DNA from: Aurantimicrobium sp. INA4
GTDB lineage: Bacteria; Actinomycetota; Actinomycetes; Actinomycetales; Microbacteriaceae
DNA length: 64,000 nt
Direction of reading: 5' to 3'
Assembly (NCBI RefSeq): GCF_027924525.1
Contig: NZ_AP027040.1
Location: 1,302,001-1,366,000, forward strand
Positions 26,266-35,316 of the stretch are shown here, piece by piece. Position 1 is the first letter of the stretch, and the number at the start of each line of letters is the position of its first letter. Under the pieces are notes generated by a model, which worked only from the letters and a program-made list of their open reading frames with translations, had not been told where the DNA came from and ran no database searches. The position numbers and the translations under genes are program-made.

Positions 26266-27776
26266 CAGCGTAAATCTTTTGCAGGAACTGTTCCCCTGAG
26301 CAGGAAAGTATCCACGGCATCCTTCACACATGAGTTGGACTTGTTATAGGCCGTGTGCCCCTCGCCCACATAAGTGATGAGATGACCATGGTCGAGCTGT
26401 GCTGCAAGCTCCTGTGCCCAGCGATAGGGAGTTGCTGGATCACCAGTTGTCCCGATAACAAGGATGTCCCCGGAGCCTGAAGCAGAAATTTCTCCGGGGC
26501 TCAGCACCGCAGGAGCTGGCCATGAAGCACACGACTGCTCGCCCCACGCCAAATAGGGGCCAATCACTGGAGCAGCTGATTTCAACTTTTCAGCGTTCAG
26601 TGCCCACTGTGTTTGATCGGTTTCTGTGGGGTAATCAAGACAGTTGATCGCGATGAATGCCTCCGTGGAATTATCTCCATAAACACCCACCTCAGAGCGG
26701 TTGTAGTACCAGTCCGCAGCCGCAAATGCAGGGTCTGCATCTCCTTCGAAGACCGCGGTGAAAATATCGGAGAGATACCCCCAGGCTTCTTTGTCATACA
26801 GCGGAGCAATGATGGCAGTGACCATGGCATCAGCACCTAAGAGCCGACCATCAGAAGCTGCTAATGGGTCTTTATCCAGCTGTGAGAGCAGTTCAGAGAT
26901 ACTCTGCATTGCCTGATCGACGCTGCCACGGAAAGGGCAGGATGATTGCGATAAACAATCGGCAAGATACGCCCGTAAAGCCTTCTCAAAACCTTGAGCC
27001 TGTGTCACAGTGACATCAAAACTGGAAGATGCCGGGTTGAGTGCACCGTCGAGAACCATGCGCCCCGCATTAGCTGGAAAAGTTTCTGCATAGATCGCGC
27101 CAAGAAGGGTTCCGTAGGAATATCCCAGATAGTTCAGCTGACGATCACCAACGAGATACCTCAGCATGTCGAGATCACGTGCAGCACTGGTGGTGTCCAC
27201 ATGCTCTAACAATGCCCCAGATTTTTCCGCACAATCCTGAGCAAAAGCTTGTGTTGCTGCCGACCGCTCTGCAAACCATTCAGGAGATTCACGTGGAGCA
27301 TCGATGAAGCCGTAAAGATATTCATCCATTTCAGCATCAGAATCAACACACGTCACGGGGGTTGATTGACCGACACCTCGAGGATCAAAACCAATGACGT
27401 CGTAATTCTTTTGAACGTCTTTACTCACCGCATAGTCCAACGAATTTGCAATGAAATCAACGCCGGAAGCGCCCGGTCCCCCAGGGTTCACAAACAGAGA
27501 ACCGAGGCGGTCAGAGCTGGAGGCAACATGCCGCACCATGGCCAGTTCAAGCGTTTGTCCTTGAGGGTTACTCCAGTCAATAGGCGCCTTGGCGACCGCA
27601 CACTCCATCGCTTCGTAGCAGTCCTGCCAAGTGATGTCCTGGTTGTAGAACGGGGCTAACTCTGTCGGAATACTCTCTGGAGGTAACGAAGGTTCAGGAA
27701 CCACCGGCGCTGAGCACGCGCTCAACGTCAATGCCAGCGTGGCAACAAGTGCTGTTAGTCGCAGTAAGGCTCTCAT
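26262..27776 (-). CDS. Secreted alpha/beta-hydrolase, tripeptidyl aminopeptidase type
   Basis: Lipoprotein hydrolase of the SCO7095/TAP-like group. The 504 residues have a lipoprotein signal (ALTLSACSAP). The nucleophile elbow is YLGYSYGTLLGA with catalytic Ser, an oxyanion segment is FVNPGGPGASG, and the charge relay is TTGDPATPYRWA (Asp) and GEGHTAYNKSN (His). The C-terminal part has the TAP-like domain ending in VKDAVDTFLLRGTVPA. Members release N-terminal tripeptides or act on esters; the substrate here is unknown. Its start overlaps the holB stop by four bases, so it is co-transcribed with replication genes. Confidence 0.88.
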   Translation of the reverse strand: MRALLRLTALVATLALTLSACSAPVVPEPSLPPESIPTELAPFYNQDITWQDCYEAMECAVAKAPIDWSNPQGQTLELAMVRHVASSSDRLGSLFVNPGGPGASGVDFIANSLDYAVSKDVQKNYDVIGFDPRGVGQSTPVTCVDSDAEMDEYLYGFIDAPRESPEWFAERSAATQAFAQDCAEKSGALLEHVDTTSAARDLDMLRYLVGDRQLNYLGYSYGTLLGAIYAETFPANAGRMVLDGALNPASSSFDVTVTQAQGFEKALRAYLADCLSQSSCPFRGSVDQAMQSISELLSQLDKDPLAASDGRLLGADAMVTAIIAPLYDKEAWGYLSDIFTAVFEGDADPAFAAADWYYNRSEVGVYGDNSTEAFIAINCLDYPTETDQTQWALNAEKLKSAAPVIGPYLAWGEQSCASWPAPAVLSPGEISASGSGDILVIGTTGDPATPYRWAQELAAQLDHGHLITYVGEGHTAYNKSNSCVKDAVDTFLLRGTVPAKDLRC

Positions 27777-28942
27777 GCCGATACTTCAGATCGTGAAGCA
27801 CGAATCAGTAACGCCTCCATAGCAAGAGCGGGTGCAACGTTTGAGTCAATGCGTTCTCGTGCTTGGGCAATTGCTTCCATAGTTGCCAGGGTGTCCTCGG
27901 AGGGCCGTGCTGCGGCCGCTGCGCGGAGTTCAGTTTCAAACTCAACATTGATGAGATCTTCGTTGACACCTAGTTGAATCCGCAACACATCCCGGTAGAC
28001 CGAGAGCAGGTCAACCAGGATCCGATCCAATCCATCACGCAAGCTTCGTGTAGCGCGGCGCTTTTGCTGCTCTTCTAAACCTTTGACTTGACTGCGCAGA
28101 TTCGCGGGAACAGCATCGCCTTCGGTAATACCCATCGATTTACGCAAGTGTTCGAGTTCTTGAGCATCACGTTCTTCCGTGATTGCTTTAGCGTCATCTG
28201 TCGCGATCTCAATCATGCGCGCTGCAGCTAACACTGCTTCACGAACGGTCATCACGTTCAACGCCAGACGGACTGTTTCTTCGCGTCGTGCAGCAGCTTC
28301 AGGATTGGTGGCAAGGCGGTGAGCCATCCCAATGTGAGATTGTGCATGTCGTGCAGCTCGCTCTGCAGTGTGTGCATCAACACCATCACGTGAAGCAATA
28401 AGTGCAGCCACGTCTTCGACGCTGGGCACTCGTAGACGAACAGAGCGAACCCGAGAACGAATCGTGGGAATCAGGTCAGCTTCACTGGGTGCACACAAAA
28501 TCCACACTGTGCGCTCAGGAGGCTCTTCTAAGGCCTTGAGCAGGACGTTTGAGGTGCGCTCTGCCATTCGATCAGCATCCTCGATCACGATGACGCGATA
28601 GCGAGAGACCGCTGGGGAATACTGTGAGCTTTGCACCAGTGCTCGAACCTCATCAATGGAGATGATCACACGTTCGGTCGAGAGGGACGAAAGATCTGGG
28701 TGGGTGCGGGCCGCGACTTGGGTGCAATCAGAACAGTTTCCGCATCCGCCCTCACGGCATAGCAAGGACGCGGCAAACGCATAGGCAAGATTAGAGCGCC
28801 CAGAACCAGGAGGGCCCGTCACGAGCCACGAGTGTGTCATCGCAGAATCGTGTGACGGTGAATTGGCAAGTTCAGCAAGGGATGCAGCACGGAAAACATC
28901 AATGGCCTCTTGCTGGCCAACGAGGTCATCCCACACTGTCAT
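27773..28942 (-). CDS. holB: DNA polymerase III subunit delta'
   Basis: Clamp-loader subunit that helps place the sliding clamp on DNA. The 389 residues begin with VWDDLVGQQEAIDVF. The AAA+ P-loop is VTGPPGSGRSNLAYAF, a zinc-type cluster is CREGGCGNCSDC, and the Walker B region is VIVIEDADRM. The sensor/SRC block LLKALEEPPERTVWIL follows. The C-terminal third is the helical collar domain. It lies 39 bases after tmk, with a leaderless-type -10 in that gap, in the conserved actinobacterial order topA-tmk-holB. Confidence 0.93.
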   Translation of the reverse strand: MTVWDDLVGQQEAIDVFRAASLAELANSPSHDSAMTHSWLVTGPPGSGRSNLAYAFAASLLCREGGCGNCSDCTQVAARTHPDLSSLSTERVIISIDEVRALVQSSQYSPAVSRYRVIVIEDADRMAERTSNVLLKALEEPPERTVWILCAPSEADLIPTIRSRVRSVRLRVPSVEDVAALIASRDGVDAHTAERAARHAQSHIGMAHRLATNPEAAARREETVRLALNVMTVREAVLAAARMIEIATDDAKAITEERDAQELEHLRKSMGITEGDAVPANLRSQVKGLEEQQKRRATRSLRDGLDRILVDLLSVYRDVLRIQLGVNEDLINVEFETELRAAAAARPSEDTLATMEAIAQARERIDSNVAPALAMEALLIRASRSEVSA

Positions 28943-28948
28943 AGTTCA

Positions 28949-28954
28949 AGGCTA
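28949..28954 (-). promoter_or_regulatory. -10 element (TAGCCT) of a leaderless promoter for holB
   Basis: TAGCCT is six bases before the ATG at 28942 on the minus strand, in the 39-base tmk-holB gap, with no ribosome site. Confidence 0.5.
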
Positions 28955-28981
28955 CCGGCAGTAGCTGACAGCACCTGTGCG

Positions 28982-29602
28982 CTAGCTGAGCTCCTGGCTG
29001 ACGCGAGAACGAATAGCTTGCGCTAATTCATCAATAGGCTGCGTCGCATCGAGAACGAGGAACCGCTTGGGTTCAGCGTTTGCTAAAGCAAGGAAGCCCG
29101 CTCGAACTCGGGAGTGAAACTCTGCTTTCTCATTTTCCAAACGATCAAAAGGCTTATCTGCAGCATCAAGGCGGGTTCGTGCAACATTCTCGTCCAGATC
29201 CAAAAGCACAGTGACGTCAGGGAGCAAACTCTCTGTTGCCCACAAGGAGAGGTCCCGAATCTCTTTGGCATCCAAGACTCGTCCAGCGCCTTGATAAGCA
29301 ACTGAGGAATCAAAGTAGCGATCCTGGATCACAACGTCACCGCGCTCAAGTGCTGGCCGCACCACTGTTGCAATATGTTGGGCACGATCAGCTGCATAGA
29401 GCAAGGCTTCAGATCGAGGATCAATATGTCCACGGTGATGCAGCACGAGGTTGCGAATCTCCACACCAACGTCGGAGCCGCCTGGCTCACGGGTGCGAAC
29501 AACAGTGCGACCTTGCTCGGTCAACCACTGAGCTAACAGGCCAGCTTGAGTGGACTTGCCCGAACCGTCTCCACCTTCGAAAGTGATGAACAAGCCGGCC
29601 AT
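28982..29602 (-). CDS. tmk: Thymidylate kinase
   Basis: Phosphorylates dTMP to dTDP for DNA synthesis. The 206 residues have the P-loop FEGGDGSGKSTQAGLLA and the TREPGGSDVG block. The DR(Y/H) motif is QDRYFDSSVAYQGAGR, and a lid-like region is VLLDLDENVARTRLDAA. Length is normal. The ATG at 29602 lies four bases after the topA stop, so it is in the topA operon. It links to the thymidine kinase encoded at 43102, which makes its substrate by salvage. Confidence 0.95.
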   Translation of the reverse strand: MAGLFITFEGGDGSGKSTQAGLLAQWLTEQGRTVVRTREPGGSDVGVEIRNLVLHHRGHIDPRSEALLYAADRAQHIATVVRPALERGDVVIQDRYFDSSVAYQGAGRVLDAKEIRDLSLWATESLLPDVTVLLDLDENVARTRLDAADKPFDRLENEKAEFHSRVRAGFLALANAEPKRFLVLDATQPIDELAQAIRSRVSQELS

Positions 29603-29606
29603 GAAG

Positions 29607-32429
29607 CTACTCGCTGGCCTTAGAGGATATTCCTGATTTGCCCAAAGTAGTCGCGGCCTTCTTGGCTCCAGCCTTCTTCACCACGATGGTGTCGCCGACC
29701 TTCTTTGTTGCCTTTTTCTTGGCGGCAGGCTTCTTTGCAGCAGCCTTCTTGCGCACAACGGGCCCCTTGGCGCGCTTGATAGCCAGAAGTTCGACTGCTC
29801 GGTCGAAGTCAATTTCTTCGGGAACCTCACCACGAGGAATGGTGGCGTTGGTGGTGCCATCAGTGACATAGGGGCCGAAACGCCCGTCCTTGATTTTGAT
29901 GGGTTTGCCACTTTCAGGGTCTGCATCAAATTCTTTAATGGCACTTGCTGCCTTGCGTGCACCGTACTTTGGCTGAGCAAACAGTTCGAGTGCTCCAGCT
30001 AAATCGATGGCAAAGATTTGGTCTTCGTTTTCGAGAGAACGGGTATCGGTACCCTTCTTGAGGTACGCACCGTAACGACCGTTTTGTGAGGTGATGACCT
30101 CACCAGATTCAGGATCAACTCCAACCTCACGAGGAAGGTTCAGCAACTTCAGTGCAGTCTCGAGATCAACCGTTGCAGGGTCCATGCTCTTGAACAGGGA
30201 CGCTGTGCGAGGCTTGACTACCTCGGCCTTAGCAACGCGCTTCTTTTTCTTAACCTCAACAACCTCACCGGTGGAAGGATCAATTTCTGCCTCATCGAGG
30301 GCGACCTCTGGTTCAGGTTCAAGCTCGGTGACATAGGGGCCGAATCGACCGTCCTTGGAAACAACAGTTTTCCCATTTTCGGGGTTGATTCCCAGTACTC
30401 GGTCAGTAACGATGGGGGCATCAATGAGCTCTTGCACCTTTTCAGGAGTGAGTTCATCGGGTGCCAAGTCCAGTGGAATGTTCACGATGCGAGGCTTTTC
30501 ATCCTCTGCGGCATCAGGGTTGGTTACTTCGATATAGGGACCATATTTACCCACACGGATTGCGGCACCAGTGTCCCCCACAGGGAACGTGTTGAGTTCG
30601 CGAGGATCAATATCTCCGATGTTGTCGAGAATTTCACGAAGACCGTGGTGACCAGGCTCACCAAAGTAGAACTTCTTCAACCACTGTGATCCGGTGCCTT
30701 CGCCGCCGGCGATCTTGTCGAGGTCCTCTTCCATTTCTGCTGTGAAGGCATAGTCCACAAGATCCGTGTAGTGCTCTTGCATCAATCGAACGATAGAGAA
30801 GGCGACCCAGGCAGGAACAAATGCGGAGCCCTTAGGAGTGACATAACCACGGTCAACGATCAGGCCCAAGATAGATGCATAGGTCGAGGGTCGCCCAATA
30901 CCCAGCTCTTCCAGCTTCTTGACCAGGGTTGCTTCGGTGTAGCGAGGTGGCGGGGTGGTGTCGTGGCCTTTGGCTTCAACCTCCGCGAGGATGAGCTTCT
31001 GCCCTTCGGTCATGACAGGAAGCTTGGCTTCTGCTTGAGCATCTTGAGCATTGCGTTCTTCGTCTGTGCTTTCCTCATACGCGTTGAGGAATCCGCGGAA
31101 GGTGATGACGGTTCCGCTGGCAGTGAATTCAACACTCTCGCCGGAGGCGGGTGTTGCTTTCACGGTGACTGTTGCAGTCTGCCCCTTGGCATCGGCCATT
31201 TGGGATGCAACGGTGCGCTTCCAGATCAGGTCGTAGAGCTTCCACTCGTTACCGCGCAACACGTTTTCAAGCTCTGCCGGGGTTTTGAAGGTTTCTCCAG
31301 CAGGACGAATAGCTTCGTGAGCTTCTTGAGCGTTCTTGCTTTTTCCTGAGTACTGACGAGGAGCATCCGCTACCTGATCAGCACCATAGAGGGTGGTTGC
31401 CTGGGTGCGAGCAGCTGCAATAGCCTGCCCAGAGAGTGAAGGAGAATCGGTACGCATGTACGTGATGTACCCGTTCTCGTAAAGCCCTTGAGCAATGCTC
31501 ATGGTTTGCTTTGATGAGAACTTAAGTTTGCGTGAGGCTTCCTGCTGCAGCGTCGAAGTGGTGAACGGTGCTGAGGGACGACGGGTGTAGGGCTTAGTTT
31601 CCAAGCCTGCGACAACGATTTCTGTGGTGGACTCTCTCAACGCGGCAGCAAGTGCCACGGCTGCTTCTTCACTCAATAGTGAGGCTTTAGTGGTGAGTTC
31701 ACCGTTGTCGTTAAAGTCTTTACCCGAGGCAATGGTGTTGCCACCGATGCGCACAAGTTTGGCTTCAAACTGCGTGCTGGTCTCGGTCGAGGTTCCCAGT
31801 GTTGCCAGAAGGTCCCAGTAATTGGCTGAAGTGAACGCCATGCGTTCACGTTCACGGTCAACAACCAAACGCAGCGCAACCGTTTGTACACGACCAGCTG
31901 AAGTTCCGGGTCCTACTCGGCGGCGCATCACATCGGACATTTCCCAGCCGTAGAGACGGTCCAGGATTCGACGCGTTTCTTGAGCATCTACGAGCGCTGT
32001 GTCGAGCTCACGGGTGTTTTCTTGAGCTGCCTGAATGGCTTCCTTGGTGATTTCGTGGAACACCATGCGGTGCACAGGAACTTTGGGCTTAAGTACTTCA
32101 AGAAGATGCCACGAGATGGCTTCACCCTCACGGTCTTCATCTGTTGCCAGATATAACTCATCAGCGCTCTTGAGCGCCTTCTTCAGCTCAGCAACTGTCT
32201 TCTTACTGTTTTCACTGACTACGTAATAGGGCTGGAAGCCATCTTCTACGTTGACAGCAAACTTGCCGAAGGGGCCTTTTTTCATGTCTGCAGGAAGCTC
32301 GCTGGGCTTGGGTAGGTCACGGATGTGGCCGACGGATGCGAGCACTTCGTAGTCGTCGCCCAGGTACTTGCCAATGGTCTTGGCTTTAGCTGGTGACTCT
32401 ACGATGACGAGCTTTTTGGTGCTGGACAA
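29607..32429 (-). CDS. topA: DNA topoisomerase I
   Basis: Relaxes negative supercoils through a transient tyrosine-DNA link. The 940-residue protein has the Toprim start KKLVIVESPAKAKTIGKYLG and ATDEDREGEAISWHL with metal-binding acids. The active-site Tyr is in GYITYMRTDSPSL. The C-terminal region has several topo_C repeats (RFGPYVTELE, RYGAYLKKG, RFGPYVTDG). A Lys/Ala-rich tail (about the last 50 residues) replaces zinc fingers, as in mycobacterial TopA. The start is TTG 32429 with GGAGG five bases upstream; a longer frame to 32495 adds unrelated residues. Confidence 0.96.
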   Translation of the reverse strand: MSSTKKLVIVESPAKAKTIGKYLGDDYEVLASVGHIRDLPKPSELPADMKKGPFGKFAVNVEDGFQPYYVVSENSKKTVAELKKALKSADELYLATDEDREGEAISWHLLEVLKPKVPVHRMVFHEITKEAIQAAQENTRELDTALVDAQETRRILDRLYGWEMSDVMRRRVGPGTSAGRVQTVALRLVVDRERERMAFTSANYWDLLATLGTSTETSTQFEAKLVRIGGNTIASGKDFNDNGELTTKASLLSEEAAVALAAALRESTTEIVVAGLETKPYTRRPSAPFTTSTLQQEASRKLKFSSKQTMSIAQGLYENGYITYMRTDSPSLSGQAIAAARTQATTLYGADQVADAPRQYSGKSKNAQEAHEAIRPAGETFKTPAELENVLRGNEWKLYDLIWKRTVASQMADAKGQTATVTVKATPASGESVEFTASGTVITFRGFLNAYEESTDEERNAQDAQAEAKLPVMTEGQKLILAEVEAKGHDTTPPPRYTEATLVKKLEELGIGRPSTYASILGLIVDRGYVTPKGSAFVPAWVAFSIVRLMQEHYTDLVDYAFTAEMEEDLDKIAGGEGTGSQWLKKFYFGEPGHHGLREILDNIGDIDPRELNTFPVGDTGAAIRVGKYGPYIEVTNPDAAEDEKPRIVNIPLDLAPDELTPEKVQELIDAPIVTDRVLGINPENGKTVVSKDGRFGPYVTELEPEPEVALDEAEIDPSTGEVVEVKKKKRVAKAEVVKPRTASLFKSMDPATVDLETALKLLNLPREVGVDPESGEVITSQNGRYGAYLKKGTDTRSLENEDQIFAIDLAGALELFAQPKYGARKAASAIKEFDADPESGKPIKIKDGRFGPYVTDGTTNATIPRGEVPEEIDFDRAVELLAIKRAKGPVVRKKAAAKKPAAKKKATKKVGDTIVVKKAGAKKAATTLGKSGISSKASE

Positions 32430-32491
32430 ACATTCCTCCGAAATTATGGCGTTCCAAAAGGTCAAGATACACGGCAAATCGGGTTCGTCAA

Positions 32492-32833
32492 TCATCGAAG
32501 CATATTTTTTGGTCCTGCTTTTGCCCGAGTGTCGATCAAAAAACCCAACACAGTGACCTTCATGGTCACTCGTGCAATGAGGTTATCGACGCTGCAGGTT
32601 CCAAAACTGAGTTGATGTTTCTCGGCTAGTCTTTCCGCGCGATCACAGGGATATCCGGGGATGCGCCCGGCGGCAGCATCTGCTGCTTCCAATGCTGCCT
32701 GGTCTGTAACTGCCTGTCCTCTTTCATATACAACGAGGGCACTTCCGCATAAAAATAAAAAACTTGTCACCGAAATCACTCCACTGACCAAAATGAGGGT
32801 GGCCGAAGTGCTCGAGCCATGATCAGTGGGCAT
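32492..32833 (-). CDS. TadE-like protein of the tad locus (Rv3654c type)
   Basis: Small secretion-neighbourhood TadE-like protein of 113 residues. The N-terminus is GSSTSATLILVSGVISVTSFLFLCG, a pilin-like hydrophobic helix. RGQAVTDQAALEAADAAAG, typical of the family, follows. Two Cys residues (in YPCDRA and FGTCSV) may form a disulfide. The start ATG 32833 overlaps the preceding TadE gene by 11 bases, supporting coupling; a longer frame runs further into that gene. Probably a minor pseudopilin or assembly factor of the Flp-type pilus. Confidence 0.8.
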   Translation of the reverse strand: MPTDHGSSTSATLILVSGVISVTSFLFLCGSALVVYERGQAVTDQAALEAADAAAGRIPGYPCDRAERLAEKHQLSFGTCSVDNLIARVTMKVTVLGFLIDTRAKAGPKNMLR

Positions 32834-33161
32834 CAAGAACACACTCTCGAACACGTATCTCTGGAACAATCCATTCCAGTGGTCCTGGCCCTACGTTTTG
32901 TTGCAGCGTGACACAAATCACATCGCTTTCCACACTCTGGTGAAATTGAACATTGCTATTTGCGGCATGGAGTGCTCGCGTCACGAGAGCCCCGTCAACA
33001 CCGCGAGCAAGTTCTTGAGCAGCTTGCCGAGCTAACGAAGCATTACTGAGTTGAGTGCCCAGCGCTGAGACTGCCTGCAAGCAGATTCCCAGTATCAAGA
33101 TGATGACAGGGAGAACCATGGCTAACTCCGCGGTGACACTACCCTCCGAACGTAAGTGCAC
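32823..33161 (-). CDS. TadE-family pilus assembly protein
   Basis: Pseudopilin-like component of the tad system. The 112 residues start with a short charged leader and the pilin-like segment GSVTAELAMVLPVIILILGICLQ, with Glu five residues after the presumed prepilin peptidase site. QLSNASLARQAAQELARG follows, and a C-terminal region has two Cys residues. The start is GTG 33161, which overlaps the DUF4244 gene by 23 bases; no internal start is better. Function is by family only. Confidence 0.82.
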   Translation of the reverse strand: MHLRSEGSVTAELAMVLPVIILILGICLQAVSALGTQLSNASLARQAAQELARGVDGALVTRALHAANSNVQFHQSVESDVICVTLQQNVGPGPLEWIVPEIRVRECVLDAH

Positions 33162-33327
33162 GTCGAACCATGTCAGTCAATATGGCTTTGACTTCATCTC
33201 CGCGAAGGATGGCCACGAGTAAACCCGCAAACCCTACTGCAGCCATGGTGGCAATGGCATATTCGGCTGTTGCTGCACCTTCTTCCAGCGTGAGGTTCGC
33301 CCAGATTTTTTTCAATTGTTTCTTCAT
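33139..33327 (-). CDS. Flp-type pilin-like protein (DUF4244)
   Basis: Likely the major pilin of the tad locus. The 62 residues have a basic leader (KKQLKKIW) and the EEGAATAEYAIATMAAVGFAGLLVAIL segment, which combines a Glu-containing processing region with one hydrophobic helix. The tail is short (ILTDMVRRALTFGG). A strong AAAGGAG site precedes the ATG. It lies 81 bases after the pilus inner-membrane protein gene. The position between the F protein and TadE genes matches the actinobacterial tad order. Confidence 0.86.
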   Translation of the reverse strand: MKKQLKKIWANLTLEEGAATAEYAIATMAAVGFAGLLVAILRGDEVKAILTDMVRRALTFGG

Positions 33328-33408
33328 GAGAGATCTCCTTTCGACATCAAGTAGAGCCCACTGGGTTGCTGAAGAAGGACACCTCTATATAAGCGGTGGA
33401 AAATCCCC

Positions 33409-34317
33409 CTAGTACAAGGTTGTGGAGGAGATCACACTTGCCACCAGCGGAAGCACCCCCACAGCGATAAACGCGGGGAGAACGCACACCCCGAGAGGAA
33501 TCATGAGTTTGACACCTAAACGCTCTATAGCTTCGTGTGAATTGTTGCGCGCACGATCACGCAACAGTTCTGCATGAGCATGCAGCAGGTCGCTCAAAGC
33601 AACCCCTGTTCGCGTAGAAAGCTCCATAAACTCATCAGACTGTTCAAGCTCGAAGTGGTCAGTGAGATAGTTATCGGCTATTTCCTGAGCACGATGTCGC
33701 GCTTGTCTCAACGAGGCACCAGAGCGTAGGACCATTGCCATCACTTCGGTCGGCATTCCAATTGCCCACGTGGTGGATTCAGCTGCAGCAACCAGCGTTG
33801 CAGACCAGGTATGAGCCAGCCACATCAAGCCGGCCGCCACTACAAGCAAAAACCAGCCCACAGGTTGAAGCAATAAAAAAGCGAGAGGGTTATAGCCAGC
33901 CGCCATCCCGCCCACAATCGCAATTCCCGGCAAAGTCATGACCAGCCTGGTCGCTGCTTGAGGCCCTGCTAGCTGACTTCGAGCTTCGCGAGCATTTCGG
34001 GATGCTTGAGCTAGGGCGCGCGAGAGGGACATAAGGATGTTTTTCAGAGGTGCCCCCATTTCAAGGCCCAGTCGCCACACCTCTGCCAAGAAAGCCCGCG
34101 GTGTGGGCGGTTTGTTTTCGAAGAAGTCATCTCGTTCCACCCGCGCATGAATGAGTGCTTGTTGGGGGCTCAGTCCCGCTACAAGCAACATTGCTAACAG
34201 TTGTGAGAGTGCAGCGACCTCGCCCAGATCGTCACAAACTACCGAAGTGGAGCGGCTGAATCTCGAGCGAACGAGAGTTGCGAGCAAATGTACCCATTTG
34301 CGCAATACGTCGACCAT
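33409..34317 (-). CDS. Type II secretion F-family (TadB/TadC-like) membrane protein
   Basis: Inner-membrane platform of the tad pilus. The 302 residues hold a cytoplasmic helical part (ALSQLLAMLLVAGLSPQQAL, then PLKNILMSLSRAL) and two central membrane helices (about 140-180). A second helical repeat (GASLRQARHRAQEIADNYL) and a C-terminal membrane helix follow. Many tad loci encode two such proteins, TadB and TadC; only one is present here. The start ATG 34317 has GAGGTG upstream and lies 86 bases inside the tadA gene. A frame extension to 34341 is possible but less supported. Confidence 0.84.
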   Translation of the reverse strand: MVDVLRKWVHLLATLVRSRFSRSTSVVCDDLGEVAALSQLLAMLLVAGLSPQQALIHARVERDDFFENKPPTPRAFLAEVWRLGLEMGAPLKNILMSLSRALAQASRNAREARSQLAGPQAATRLVMTLPGIAIVGGMAAGYNPLAFLLLQPVGWFLLVVAAGLMWLAHTWSATLVAAAESTTWAIGMPTEVMAMVLRSGASLRQARHRAQEIADNYLTDHFELEQSDEFMELSTRTGVALSDLLHAHAELLRDRARNNSHEAIERLGVKLMIPLGVCVLPAFIAVGVLPLVASVISSTTLY

Positions 34318-35155
34318 GTTCACCTCGCTCCACATGAACAACTAGATCAACAGCCCCGTGAACCAATGTGGTGAGCAAAGTTTCACTCAATCCAGAGAGG
34401 AATCCGAGTGCTCGCAATCGTGCAGGTACATCATTCAATGAGTTGGCGTGTAACGTCATCCCACCACCTGTGTGACCGGTGTTCAATGCACTCAACACGG
34501 CGCCAAGTTCACTCCCGCGACATTCACCGAGGACGAGCTGGTCTGCCCGCATGCGTAGAGCCTGCGGCACGAGCTGTTCGAGAGTCAGAGCACCCGCTCC
34601 TTCATTGTTTGCTTGCCTAGCCTCCAAAGTGATGACGTGTGGGTGACGTATGTGTAATTCGGCCACATCTTCCAACACGAGAATTCGTTGTCGAGTATCA
34701 ACCTCAGATAACAGAAGTCCCAATAAAGAGGTCTTCCCTGCTCCTGCTGCGCCCGTCACCAGAATTGTCTGCTGTGATGACACTGCCGCCTGGAGATAGT
34801 CATGCTGCATTGGGCTGAGATAGTCCTGTTCCAGCAGTTTCTGCCACGTCAGCTCGTGGTGACGAGGTATACGAATGGAGATCGAAGTCCCATGGGCTGC
34901 CACTGGGGCGAGTACAGCGTGAACACGAATACCCCCCTCTAGTCGGACATCCACACATGGGTGGGCAATATCTAGGTGACGCCCACCACGGTCAATCAGC
35001 TCAACAGCTAAAGCTCGGACTTCTTTCTCTGTTGCCTCCCAGCGAGAAACAGATAGTAGACCTGTTCCTTGGTCTACCCACATTCCGGAATTGCTCGAGA
35101 TGAGGATGTCAGTAACGAGGGGATTGCGAATCTGGGCATCCAGCAGAGCAAACAT
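34232..35155 (-). CDS. tadA: TadA/CpaF-family pilus assembly ATPase
   Basis: Secretion ATPase that powers pilin assembly. The 307 residues have an N-terminal domain with VTDILISSNSGMWVDQG, then Walker A VTGAAGAGKTSLL, an Asp box (LVLEDVAEL), Walker B LVLGECRGSE and the His box TGGGMTLHANS. It is shorter than typical CpaF proteins (about 380-450), mainly at the N-terminus. It starts the tad locus. The -10 TAATTT lies six bases before the ATG and no ribosome site is seen, so it may be leaderless. It overlaps the next gene by 86 bases. Confidence 0.88.
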   Translation of the reverse strand: MFALLDAQIRNPLVTDILISSNSGMWVDQGTGLLSVSRWEATEKEVRALAVELIDRGGRHLDIAHPCVDVRLEGGIRVHAVLAPVAAHGTSISIRIPRHHELTWQKLLEQDYLSPMQHDYLQAAVSSQQTILVTGAAGAGKTSLLGLLLSEVDTRQRILVLEDVAELHIRHPHVITLEARQANNEGAGALTLEQLVPQALRMRADQLVLGECRGSELGAVLSALNTGHTGGGMTLHANSLNDVPARLRALGFLSGLSETLLTTLVHGAVDLVVHVERGEHGRRIAQMGTFARNSRSLEIQPLHFGSL

Positions 35156-35161
35156 GGCCTC

Positions 35162-35167
35162 AAATTA
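35162..35167 (-). promoter_or_regulatory. -10 element (TAATTT) of a leaderless promoter for the tad locus
   Basis: TAATTT is six bases before the ATG at 35155 on the minus strand. An inverted repeat (AAAAATTC at 35172-35179 with GAATTTTT at 35189-35196) lies immediately upstream and could be an operator. Confidence 0.5.
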
Positions 35168-35277
35168 GAGAAAAAATTCATGTAATAAGAATTTTTGGAC
35201 CAAATTGGGGGTATTTGTACCCCTTTTGCCCCTGTGGAGGACAGGTTATGTGTATCCGAAAGACCTCACACACAGAG

Positions 35278-35314
35278 GAAGGCGACACCAGTTGGGGGGA
35301 ACGGTGTCGCCTTC
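35278..35314 (+). repeat. Stem-loop 1 with GGGGGG loop
   Basis: GAAGGCGACACC (35278-35289) pairs perfectly with GGTGTCGCCTTC (35303-35314). After an unpaired A, GTT pairs with AAC, leaving six G in the loop. No T-run follows, so it is not a standard terminator. Confidence 0.85.
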
Positions 35315-35316
35315 GT

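Noticed and set aside
32430..32495. N-terminal extension of topA to the ATG at 32495
   Set aside because: The added 22 residues are not TopA-like, and TTG 32429 has an ideal GGAGG site.
35278..35314. Transcription terminator call for the strong stem-loop before acs
   Set aside because: No T-run on either side, and neither neighbouring gene is transcribed into it from its 3' end.
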